Source of the DNA: Streptomyces sp. NBC_01142
Lineage (GTDB): Bacteria > Actinomycetota > Actinomycetes > Streptomycetales > Streptomycetaceae
Reading direction: 5' to 3'
Assembly (NCBI RefSeq): GCF_026341125.1
Contig: NZ_JAPEOR010000002.1
Coordinates: 2,113,501-2,177,500 of the forward strand
Length of the DNA stretch: 64,000 nt
In this document: positions 24,244 to 32,057 of the stretch, in pieces
Position numbering within the stretch: position 1 is the first letter of the stretch
Layout: each line of letters opens with the position of its first letter
Notes under the pieces: generated by a model
Told to the model about the DNA's origin: nothing
Database searches by the model: none
Seen by the model: only the letters and a program-made list of their open reading frames with translations
Position numbers and translations under genes: made by a program

Positions 24244-27200
24244 CTACCGGCCGGTGAGTTCCCGCAGCACCCGGTCGGCCACCGCGGCGGCCGCCCCCGC
24301 GTCGTCGAGATCGCAGAACACCTCGCGGAACGCGTCGTACGCCCGCGCATGTCCGGCGGTGGCGGCCGCCGGGTCCCGCAGCGCCTCGATCAGCTCCGGA
24401 CTGCCGGGCAGGAGCGGCCCCGGCGCCCGGTTCTCGAAGTCGAAGTAGAAGCCGCGCAGGGTGTCCCGGTAGTGCTCCAGGTCGTACGTGTGGAACAGCA
24501 TCGGGCGGCCGGTCTGCGCGAAGTCGAACATCAGCGAGGAGTAGTCGGTGACGAGTGCGTCGCTCACCAGCATCAGCTCGGCCACGTCCGGGTAGCGCGA
24601 GACGTCACGGACGAAGCCGCCGGTCTCCGGCAGCCGGTCGGTGACCAGGTAGTGGCGGCGGACCAGCAGGACATGGCTGTCGCCGAGCGCCGCCCGGGCC
24701 GCGGTGAGGTCGAGCCGGAGGTCGAGGGCGTAGCCGGAGCCCTTGGGCCGGTCCTCGCGCCAGGTCGGGGCGTACAGCACGACCTTCTTGCCCTCGGGGA
24801 TGTCCAGGCGCTCGCGGACGCTCGCGGCGACCTTGTGCCGGTCCTCCGCGTGCAGCAGGGCGTTGCGCGGATAGCCGGATTCGATGACCTCGCCCTCGTA
24901 GCCGAAGGCGCGGCGCAGGATGGGGGTGGAGAAGCGGTTGGGCGAGACGAGCAGGTTCCACTGCCCGGCGCGCTGCGGCAGCGACTCGATGTAGGGGCGG
25001 TTGGCCTGCGAGGTCCCCAGCAGATCGCGGCCGATGCGCTTGAGCGGTGTGCCGTGCCAGGTCTGCACGACGAACTGGTCGCGGCCGCGCTCGAACCACT
25101 GGGGCAGCTGCGTGTTCGTCACCACCGCCCGCGAGGTCGCCAGCGCCTCGTGCCACTCGTTGCCGCCGTACTCCACCGCGCGTGCCCCTGCGGGCAGGGC
25201 CGCCTGCTGGTCGCGTACGACCCACAGACACGCGAACCCGCTCTCGCGGCGCAGCAGTTCCTCGTGGACGGCGCGCGGGGAGTCGGAGTACTGGCGGCCG
25301 TCGAAACTGGAGAAGAGAACGGTGTCGCGGCGGGGGCCGCCGCGCAGGGACGCGTACCGCCGGCGCATCCTCCTCTCGTGGGGCCCGCCGCGCTCGCCCG
25401 CGGCCAGCGCCGACCCGGACTCCAGCACCAGCTGGTCGTGGAAGCGGCGGTTCAGGACGAAGTCCCGTCCGTGCACGCGCTGTACGGCGGGTACGGCGGC
25501 GTGCTCGGCGGGGGCCAGGCGCACCGGCTTGTAACACTCCGTGTCGCTCTCGCCGCGCGCGCGGAGGAAGAGATACCAGCGGCCCTCGGCCAGCGGCAGC
25601 TCTCCGCCGATGCCTTCGACGGCGGCGGGGGTGAGGACGGCACGGAACCTGCCGTCCTTCAGCATCGGGTCGAAGACCGCCTCTTCGTGACTGCCACTGT
25701 GCTGGAGCACCAGCTCGGGCTCGCAGAAGACGTGTTGCGGAAAGCTGCCCTCGACCGTGAGCTCGCCGGCGGGCGTCAGGGCGAAGGCGTCGACGATCGG
25801 CCGGGCGCTCTGGTCGGACAGGACGAGGTTGCCGGACGCGCCGGCGGTGACGACGAGTTCGCGCGCCGCATCGTCGAGGGGGTAGCGGCCGGGGTCGACG
25901 GCCGTGCGTACTCCGATCGGGACCCTGCTTCCGTCGGCACGGACCAGCCGGACGCCCCAGGGGCTGGTGCGGGGCGCACCGTCGGGGACGAAGACGTCGA
26001 GCGGCACGTCCGCGGTGAAGCCGGAGTCCGTGACGGCGGCGGGGACCTCGTGGACCTCCTTGGTGTGCCGGTTCTCCAGCCGCAGAGCCGTGGGCGCCGC
26101 CCCGGACAGGACCGTGCCGTCGATCCGTACGCAGCCGTCGACGGGACGGTGGCCGCTCAGCAGGGCCGCGACCCGCTCCGCCTTCAGCCGCAGCTTGTTG
26201 CCGGACAGCTCGGGCACGATGCGCAGATCGTCGCGTACATGATGGACGGCAGGGGCCGCGGGATTGCCGAGCATCCGCAGCGGACCGCGGCGCAGGGAGG
26301 TGGCGCGCAGGATGCCGACTTCCAGGCTCCAGGTGGCAGAGTCGCCCAGCCGTGCCGGGTCGACAACCGTCTCGAAGCCCGCCCGGTCGTAGCAGTGCAT
26401 GCCTTGGCGGGAGTCGGCGGTGGCTTCGGGCATGAAGACCGTGCGCAGCCGGAGCGGGAGCACGCGACGGCGGCCGGAGCGCAGCCAGCCGAGGGTGAGC
26501 GCGCGCCGCCGCAGCCTGCCGACGGGGCGGTTGCGGACGTACGCGTACCCCTTGATGTGCAGCTTGCCGTCCCGCCACGCCGCCTCGGTGATGTCCGACA
26601 TCACGGGGAGGTCGGCCTTGTTCAGTTCGGTGACGCGGCTCGGGAGGCGGGCGGCGACGCCGGGGTAGGCGGCGCGGAGCCTGCGCACCCCGCGGACGCG
26701 GAAGGCATCGCGGTTCTTCTTCTCGAAGGAGAGCAGGTCGAGGAGTTCGGTGAGCCGCCGTTCACGTACGAGCTGCCACTTGACGCGCAGATGCAGCGGA
26801 AGTCCGTCCAGGACGGCCCGGTCGACGCTCTCGGCGAAGGCACCGGCCTGGTCGAGGAAGGCCTCGTGGTACTCGGCATCCCCCTGCGGCAGTGCCTCCA
26901 TGAACAGCCACAGATCACTGCTGAGCACACTGGTGTCGTAACGCCGTCTGCCCTCGGCCCACTTGGGCTCGGACGCGAGGAACCGGCTGGCGCTGGTGAC
27001 CGACCGGGTGCGGTCCTGCACCGCCTTGGGGCGGGCCCGGCGGGTGGTGATCGAGCCGTCCCGGTCGCGCCAGAGGTAGACCGTCTCGTGCAGCACGTCG
27101 ACGGCGGCGGCAAGGAAATGCGCGGGCAGGATCACCGGGATGTCCTCGAACAGGACGCCTTCGGGGAACGCGAAGGAGTGCCGGTCCCAGAACGCCCTGC

Positions 27201-27708
27201 GGAACACCTTGTTGCAGGCGATGCGGTCGTAGAGCAGCGACCAGTCCCGGGTGACGTGGGTGGCCGTGCGGGACGTCGCCATCGGCTCGCGGAACATCGG
27301 GGACTGCCCGGTCCTGCCGTTCGCCCGCAGCCGGAAGACATTGCCGGTCGCGAGGTCCGAGCCGGAGGCGTCGAGCGAGGACACCATGCGGGCGTACGCG
27401 TCGGAGGGCACGAGGTCGTCACTGTCGACGAACGCCAGGAACTCGCCGCGGGCTTCGCGGATGCCGGTGTTGCGTGCGGCGCCGAGTCCGGCGTTGGCCT
27501 GCGGGACGAGCCGGAAACGGTCGTCCTCGGCGGCGAAGCGGCGGGCGATGGCCGCGCTGCCGTCCGTCGATCCGTCGTCCACCATGACGACTTCCAGGTC
27601 CCGCAGGGTCTGGTCGGCCAGCGAGCGCAGGCACTCCTCGAGATAGTCCTCCACGTTGTAGACGGGGACGACGACGCTGAGCCGAAGCGGCATGGTGAGC
27701 ACGTCCAT
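24244..27708 (-). CDS. Large GT2/TagF-like fusion glycosyltransferase
   Basis: A 1154-residue multidomain protein. Residues 1-230 or so are a GT2 domain (LSVVVPVYNV, MVDDGSTDGS, FVDSDDLVPS). Residues of about 330-700 are a long middle region without motifs I recognise, resembling the linker domains of TarS-type enzymes. From about residue 780 comes the glycerophosphotransferase-like part with QTWHGTPLKRIGRD (about 886), VVLYAPTWRED and DALVTDYSSLMFDFAQ (about 1051). It is the longest of three such fusions in the island and likely polymerises or decorates a teichoic-acid-like polymer. The start MDVLTMPLRL could also be the in-frame ATG of MPLRL. It ends beside the terminator at 24208. Confidence 0.85.
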   Translation of the reverse strand: MDVLTMPLRLSVVVPVYNVEDYLEECLRSLADQTLRDLEVVMVDDGSTDGSAAIARRFAAEDDRFRLVPQANAGLGAARNTGIREARGEFLAFVDSDDLVPSDAYARMVSSLDASGSDLATGNVFRLRANGRTGQSPMFREPMATSRTATHVTRDWSLLYDRIACNKVFRRAFWDRHSFAFPEGVLFEDIPVILPAHFLAAAVDVLHETVYLWRDRDGSITTRRARPKAVQDRTRSVTSASRFLASEPKWAEGRRRYDTSVLSSDLWLFMEALPQGDAEYHEAFLDQAGAFAESVDRAVLDGLPLHLRVKWQLVRERRLTELLDLLSFEKKNRDAFRVRGVRRLRAAYPGVAARLPSRVTELNKADLPVMSDITEAAWRDGKLHIKGYAYVRNRPVGRLRRRALTLGWLRSGRRRVLPLRLRTVFMPEATADSRQGMHCYDRAGFETVVDPARLGDSATWSLEVGILRATSLRRGPLRMLGNPAAPAVHHVRDDLRIVPELSGNKLRLKAERVAALLSGHRPVDGCVRIDGTVLSGAAPTALRLENRHTKEVHEVPAAVTDSGFTADVPLDVFVPDGAPRTSPWGVRLVRADGSRVPIGVRTAVDPGRYPLDDAARELVVTAGASGNLVLSDQSARPIVDAFALTPAGELTVEGSFPQHVFCEPELVLQHSGSHEEAVFDPMLKDGRFRAVLTPAAVEGIGGELPLAEGRWYLFLRARGESDTECYKPVRLAPAEHAAVPAVQRVHGRDFVLNRRFHDQLVLESGSALAAGERGGPHERRMRRRYASLRGGPRRDTVLFSSFDGRQYSDSPRAVHEELLRRESGFACLWVVRDQQAALPAGARAVEYGGNEWHEALATSRAVVTNTQLPQWFERGRDQFVVQTWHGTPLKRIGRDLLGTSQANRPYIESLPQRAGQWNLLVSPNRFSTPILRRAFGYEGEVIESGYPRNALLHAEDRHKVAASVRERLDIPEGKKVVLYAPTWREDRPKGSGYALDLRLDLTAARAALGDSHVLLVRRHYLVTDRLPETGGFVRDVSRYPDVAELMLVSDALVTDYSSLMFDFAQTGRPMLFHTYDLEHYRDTLRGFYFDFENRAPGPLLPGSPELIEALRDPAAATAGHARAYDAFREVFCDLDDAGAAAAVADRVLRELTGR

Positions 27709-27838
27709 TCAAGAGCGCGGGGTTGCTGAGCGCGGGTTGCTGGGAGAACAACCCGTACGGCGGGCAAGGGTCACCGCCCGCTGAGCCGTACGGGTGACGG
27801 CGCGGGAGCGCGGCACGCCCGTACGGAAGCGATGAGGT

Positions 27839-29386
27839 GTGCCCACCTCTTCCGTTCCTGCCACGCCCCCTGCAGTTTCCGTTCCTGCCACGCCCCCTGC
27901 AGTCCGGCGGCCCGGCGTCTACTTCCTGCTCGGCGGGCTCTTCTGGGTGGTGATGTCGGCGGCGGCCTGGCGCGTACCGATCTGCTGCGACTTCGGGCAG
28001 CACGCGGCGGTCGTCGAACGGCTGCGGGCGGATCTGCTGCACCCCACGCACCCGATGGCCGATCTGCCGGGCGCCGGCAGCCCGTACTACTCCCCCTTCA
28101 CGGTGGTCCAGGGGCTGATCGCCCAGGCCACCTCGCTGCCGGGGTGGCTGGTCGTCAGACTCTCCGGGCCGGTCAATCTGCTGGTGCTGCTCACCGGCAT
28201 CGGCCGCTTCACCCGGCTGTTCACCGAGCGCCGGTGGGCTCCCGTACTGGCACTGGCCGCGATGGTGCTGCTGTGGGGGACGGCGCCCGCGTGGTGGAGC
28301 GGCTATCTCGGGCTGATGTCGATGACCGGGAATCTGCCGTATCCGAGCACGTTCGCGATCGGGGTCGCCTTCCATCTGTGGGCGTGGACGGGACGCGCGG
28401 CGCGGGAAGGGGCGGGCCTCTGGACGCATGCCGCGCTGGGGGTGATTCTCGGGCTGGTCCTGCTGATCCACCCGATCTCGTCGGCGGGTGCGCTGCTCGG
28501 TGTGGCCGCTCTGGTCGCGGGGTGGCAGAGCGGGTGGGGGCGTGCGGTGGCCGCGCGTTGGGCGCTGACGGGGGCGGCGGCGGTCGCGGTGGGCGTGTCC
28601 TGGCCGTACTTCGACGTCTTCTCGCTCGTCGGCGACACGCTCGTCGACGGGATCCATCGGCGGCTGTACGAGAATCTGCCCGGAAAGCTCTGGCTGGCGG
28701 CGGTCTGCCTGCCGGCTCTGTGGCTGCGGCTGCGCCGCGACCGGCGCGACCCGCTGGTGCTGATGTGCGCGGCGGCGGTGCTGGCGGTGGCGTACGGCCG
28801 TCTCGGCGGCCACTACACGTACGGCCGCCTGATCGGATTCGCCCTGATCCCGGGGCAGATCGCCCTGGCCGTGGAACTGTCCGCGCCCGGCCCCCGGCCC
28901 CACTGGCGAGCGGCGCGCCGGTTTCTGGCGCCGCTCGCCGCGGGGGCGGCCTGCCTCGGGTTCTTCACGGTCCAGGCCGGGGCGGTGGTCCCCCGCTCCC
29001 TGGACCCGATCGGCTTCGCACAGCCCCCGCGTCCGGCCCGATACCTGTGGGCGGCGGAGCACATCGCGGTGGGCGAGGTGGTCCTGACGAACGCGGACGC
29101 CGCACTCCGCACCCTCCCGGCCTACGGCCCTTACCTGGTCGCCCCGAAGTGGCCGGACCCCTCCCTCCCGGAGGCGGACCGCCGTGCACGTACACGGGAC
29201 GTGGGCCTGTATCTCTCGCCCCGGACCCCCGCCCCTGATCGCGCGAGGATCGCCACGCGCTACGCAGTGCGCTGGCTCCTGCTGACCCCGGTGCAGCGCG
29301 TCCCGCGGGAGGCGGTGGTGGTGGCGTACGGCCCGGACACGGGCGAGATCCTGGCGCGGGTACCGGTGCGGGTACCGGTGCGCTGA
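27839..29386 (+). CDS. Polytopic membrane protein, GT-C-like
   Basis: A 515-residue membrane protein from GTG 27839 with about ten helices. The short N terminus has a duplicated SVPATPPAV unit. After the first helix comes CCDFGQHAAVVERL, an aspartate-bearing loop of the kind seen in GT-C glycosyltransferases. Residues of about 400-515 are soluble (AAEHIAVGEVVLTNADAALR and a RYAVRWLLLTP stretch), as in the C-terminal domains of many such enzymes. I do not recognise a named family. Divergent from the large GT2-TagF gene, with a 130-bp gap. Confidence 0.6.
   Translation: MPTSSVPATPPAVSVPATPPAVRRPGVYFLLGGLFWVVMSAAAWRVPICCDFGQHAAVVERLRADLLHPTHPMADLPGAGSPYYSPFTVVQGLIAQATSLPGWLVVRLSGPVNLLVLLTGIGRFTRLFTERRWAPVLALAAMVLLWGTAPAWWSGYLGLMSMTGNLPYPSTFAIGVAFHLWAWTGRAAREGAGLWTHAALGVILGLVLLIHPISSAGALLGVAALVAGWQSGWGRAVAARWALTGAAAVAVGVSWPYFDVFSLVGDTLVDGIHRRLYENLPGKLWLAAVCLPALWLRLRRDRRDPLVLMCAAAVLAVAYGRLGGHYTYGRLIGFALIPGQIALAVELSAPGPRPHWRAARRFLAPLAAGAACLGFFTVQAGAVVPRSLDPIGFAQPPRPARYLWAAEHIAVGEVVLTNADAALRTLPAYGPYLVAPKWPDPSLPEADRRARTRDVGLYLSPRTPAPDRARIATRYAVRWLLLTPVQRVPREAVVVAYGPDTGEILARVPVRVPVR
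27851..27903 (+). repeat. 27-bp tandem duplication at the N terminus of the GT-C-like gene
   Basis: 26 bp at 27851-27876 recur exactly at 27878-27903. In frame this doubles the peptide SVPATPPAV just before the first membrane helix. Perfect identity suggests a recent slippage event. Confidence 0.9.
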
Positions 29387-29404
29387 AGGGCTTCAGTCCC
29401 GCCC

Positions 29405-29434
29405 ACGCACTCACGCACTCACGCACTCACGCAC
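29405..29434. repeat. Octamer tandem repeat (ACGCACTC), about 3.75 copies
   Basis: Perfect copies at 29405-29412, 29413-29420 and 29421-29428, then a partial copy. Located 20 nt after the stop of the GT-C-like gene and before the tetR remnant. Confidence 0.85.
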
Positions 29435-29479
29435 GGACGAGGGGCCGGGGGCCGGGGGCGAGCTGCGGCACAGCCCCTG

Positions 29480-29806
29480 TCACGCCCGGAGCGCCGCCAC
29501 CGCCGATGCCGCCAGGTCGTCCAGGTACCCCTCCGGCAGCCCGCTCCGTACCACCACGAGCCGCCAGTACAGCGGGCCCACGATCACATCCAGCGCCCTG
29601 TCGGGGTCTGTCGATTCCGGGAGTTCGCCGCGGGCCACCGCCTCCCGTACGACCAGCGCCGCGACGCCCTGCTGGTGGTCCAGCAGCGCCGCCTTGATCG
29701 CGTCCGAGATCTCCGGGTGGCGGGCCGCCTCGACCAGGAGGTCCGGGATCACCTGCGAGGCCACCGGGTGGCGCAGAGTGTGCGATGCCACCTCGAGCAG
29801 CGCCCG
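29480..29806 (-). pseudogene. C-terminal remnant of a TetR-family regulator
   Basis: About 108 codons read on the minus strand as RALLEVASHTLRHPV, then LLVEAARHPEISDAI, LVVREAVARGELP and DRALDVIVGPLYWRLVV. This pattern is the ligand-binding C-terminal half of TetR regulators (TetR_C_11-like). The N-terminal helix-turn-helix half is absent. Homology appears to stop at about 29806, where sequence homologous to the ABC ATPase begins on the opposite strand. It cannot bind DNA as a TetR repressor. A GTG at 29791 could allow a 103-residue fragment to be made. Confidence 0.7.
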
Positions 29807-30504
29807 GCAAGGGGGGCAGTGCCACCTCCGCCCTCAGCCGGATCGTCTCGCGCCGGGCCGCCCCCGGTGTCAGCGAGGTGCACGCCGTCAAGGGAGTCAG
29901 CTTCGCCGCGTACAAGGGCGAGGCGATCGGCCTGATCGGCTCCAACGGCTCGGGGAAGTCGACCCTGCTCAAGGCCATCGCGGGCCTGCTGCCGCCCTCC
30001 CGGGGCAAGGTGTTCACCCAGGGCCGGCCCTCACTCCTCGGCGTGAACGCGGCGCTGATGTCCGATCTGACCGGCGAGCGCAATGTCATCCTCGGCGGCC
30101 TCGCGATGGGCATGACGCGCGAGCAGATCCGCGAACGCTACGACGGCATCGTCGACTTCTCGGGGATCAACGACAAGGGCGACTTCATATCGTTGCCGAT
30201 GCGCACGTACTCCTCGGGCATGGGAGCCCGCCTGCGGTTCTCGATCGCCGCCGCGAAGAGCCATGACGTACTGCTGATCGACGAGGCGCTGTCCACGGGC
30301 GACGCCCGCTTCCGGCGGCGCAGTCAGCGGCGCATCGACGAGCTGAGGGCGGAGGCCGGCACGGTCTTCCTGGTCAGCCACAACAACAGCACCGTCACCG
30401 AGAGCTGCGACCGCGCCCTCTGGCTGGAGGCGGGGACGCTGCGGAGGGACGGACCGGCGAAGGAAGTCGTGGCGGAGTACGAGCGGTTCACTGCCGGTGA
30501 ATAG
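29785..30504 (+). CDS. TagH-like ABC exporter ATPase with lost N terminus
   Basis: An ABC ATPase of the polysaccharide/teichoic acid exporter class, partner of TagG-type permeases. Walker A is GSNGSGKST, the signature region is TYSSGMGARLRFSIA, Walker B is VLLIDEALSTGD and the switch is LVSHN. Characteristic is LMSDLTGERNVILGGLAMGM. From memory, Streptomyces homologues begin 25-30 residues earlier. Here the homologous part starts at about GKGGSATSALSRI (29806), preceded only by codons that are antisense tetR. ATG 29785 would restore a start with seven foreign residues. No TagG permease gene is in the window. The ATPase core is complete, but promoter and N terminus seem lost, so function is doubtful. 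Confidence 0.72.
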   Translation: MPPRAAPGKGGSATSALSRIVSRRAAPGVSEVHAVKGVSFAAYKGEAIGLIGSNGSGKSTLLKAIAGLLPPSRGKVFTQGRPSLLGVNAALMSDLTGERNVILGGLAMGMTREQIRERYDGIVDFSGINDKGDFISLPMRTYSSGMGARLRFSIAAAKSHDVLLIDEALSTGDARFRRRSQRRIDELRAEAGTVFLVSHNNSTVTESCDRALWLEAGTLRRDGPAKEVVAEYERFTAGE

Positions 30505-30531
30505 CCACAAAAGGTACTAAATTTCCCCTCT

Positions 30532-32004
30532 GTGACGCAGCAACAGACCGGTCTCGTCGGCAGCACCCCCGTCCCGGAGGACGTCAGTCCCGGCAGCCCT
30601 GGAAGTCCCGGCAGCCCCGGCGGCCCCGGCGGCCCCGGCGGCCCCGGCGGAACAGCCGACGCCCGCGCCCGCGCGGCGAGGAGAATGGACATCGCTCTCT
30701 ACGCGGTCTGGACCCTGACCCGGCTCGGCATGCTGTATCTGCTCGTCCAGGACAGCATCGGCGTCAGCAACGTCTCGGACGAGGTGAACTTCCTCTACCC
30801 GCGCTGGTACCAGCAGCTGACCGACGGCTCCTTCCCCGTCAACGACGTCACCTGGCAGTACCCGCCGGGCGCCGGCCTGGTGTTCCTGTTCCCCGCGGTG
30901 CTGCCCTTCCTCGGCTACTTCCAGGCGTTCCTCGTCCTCACGTTCGCCGCCGACGCGATCGTCACCCTGGCCCTGGCCCGCCGGGGCGGGAGCCTCGCCG
31001 GGGCCTGGGTGTGGACGGGCGGACTGCCGCTGCTGCTGAACGTGCCGCACGGACGGTTCGACATCCAGGTCACGGCCCTTGCCGTGCTGGCTCTGCTCAG
31101 TTCCCGGCGCCGCCCGCGCCTGGGCGGGGTGTTCGCCGGACTCGGCGCCATGATCAAGGTCTGGCCGCTGCTCACCCTGGTGGGCATGGAGCGCGGGCGC
31201 ACCAGCCGGGAGGCCTGGCTGTCCGCCGCGGCAGCCGCGGCCGCGCTGCTCGCCGTACTCGCCCTCGGCTTCCGCAACAGCCTCGGCTTCCTGCAGCAAC
31301 AAGGCGCCAGGGGCGTGCAGATCGAGTCGCTGGGCGGCACCGTGCTGTCACTGATGCGGGCGTCGGGCATGCCGATCTGGGTCGAATCCCGCTACGGCGC
31401 CCTGGAATTCAGCGGCGTGCATGTGGCGACCATCGCCCAGCTGTCCATGATGCTCACCGCGGCCGCCTTCGGCTGGCTGATGTTCTGGCGGGGCAGGGCG
31501 TCGCGATGGACCACCGCGACACCGTTCGACGCCGCACTCGCGGCCGTCCTGCTGTTCACCGTCACCAGCAGGGTGATCAGCCCGCAGTATCTGGTCTGGC
31601 TGCTCGGCCTGGCCGCGGTCTGTCTCACCTCCCGGCTCACCACCCAGCGCCCGGTGGCGTGGGTACTGCTGGCCGCGACCGCCGTGACGGCGGTGGCCTT
31701 CCCGACCTTCTACCTGGACGTCATGTACGGCTCGGCACTGGGCAACACGCTGATGGTCGTACGCAACGGACTGCTGGTCGCCGCCGCGCTGTTGTCCTGC
31801 TGGCGCCTGTGGGCGGCCACGACCGCCAAGAACGCCACAACCGACACCACCGACACCACCGTCACTACCGGCACCACCGTCACCACCACCACAACCGGCA
31901 CCACCAGCGCGACAGAAACGAGCGCCACGACCAGCGCGCCCATCGCGACCGACGAGAGCGCCACAACAGGAGTGACCGGCACGACCGGCACGACCCCGCG
32001 ATAG
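30532..32004 (+). CDS. GT87-type (DUF2029) membrane mannosyltransferase with low-complexity ends
   Basis: A 490-residue polytopic membrane protein. The core (about residues 50-420) fits the DUF2029/GT87 family of polyprenol-phosphate-mannose-dependent transferases: the first loop has SDEVNFLYPRWYQ and WQYPPGAGLVFLF, later VPHGRFDIQVTALAVL and the VISPQYLVWLLGL motif. The N terminus has a collagen-like PGSPGSPGSPGGPGGPGG stretch and the C terminus is a Thr-rich tail of about 60 residues (TTDTTDTTVTTGTT). Both are unlike the family core. No Shine-Dalgarno lies within 15 nt of GTG 30532, so a leaderless transcript is possible. It follows the ABC ATPase by 27 nt. Confidence 0.8.
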   Translation: MTQQQTGLVGSTPVPEDVSPGSPGSPGSPGGPGGPGGPGGTADARARAARRMDIALYAVWTLTRLGMLYLLVQDSIGVSNVSDEVNFLYPRWYQQLTDGSFPVNDVTWQYPPGAGLVFLFPAVLPFLGYFQAFLVLTFAADAIVTLALARRGGSLAGAWVWTGGLPLLLNVPHGRFDIQVTALAVLALLSSRRRPRLGGVFAGLGAMIKVWPLLTLVGMERGRTSREAWLSAAAAAAALLAVLALGFRNSLGFLQQQGARGVQIESLGGTVLSLMRASGMPIWVESRYGALEFSGVHVATIAQLSMMLTAAAFGWLMFWRGRASRWTTATPFDAALAAVLLFTVTSRVISPQYLVWLLGLAAVCLTSRLTTQRPVAWVLLAATAVTAVAFPTFYLDVMYGSALGNTLMVVRNGLLVAAALLSCWRLWAATTAKNATTDTTDTTVTTGTTVTTTTTGTTSATETSATTSAPIATDESATTGVTGTTGTTPR

Positions 32005-32013
32005 GCTCCCGCT

Positions 32014-32037
32014 CCCCTGCCCGACACCGGGCAGGGG
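32014..32037 (+). terminator. Hairpin terminator after the GT87 gene
   Basis: Perfect 10-bp stem (32014-32023 and 32028-32037) with loop ACAC, 9 nt after the stop codon and 20 nt before the start of the next kinase gene. Confidence 0.75.
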
Positions 32038-32057
32038 CACGCCGAGGGGGTCGCGTC

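Noticed and set aside
24103..27729. 1208-residue plus-strand open frame opposite the large GT2-TagF gene
   Set aside because: Same GC-rich shadow effect, with low-complexity Arg/Gly/Ala-rich translation.
15006..32004. Antibiotic biosynthesis cluster
   Set aside because: Presence of RmlA and a methyltransferase is suggestive, but there are no PKS, NRPS or other scaffold genes; wall-glycan function fits better.
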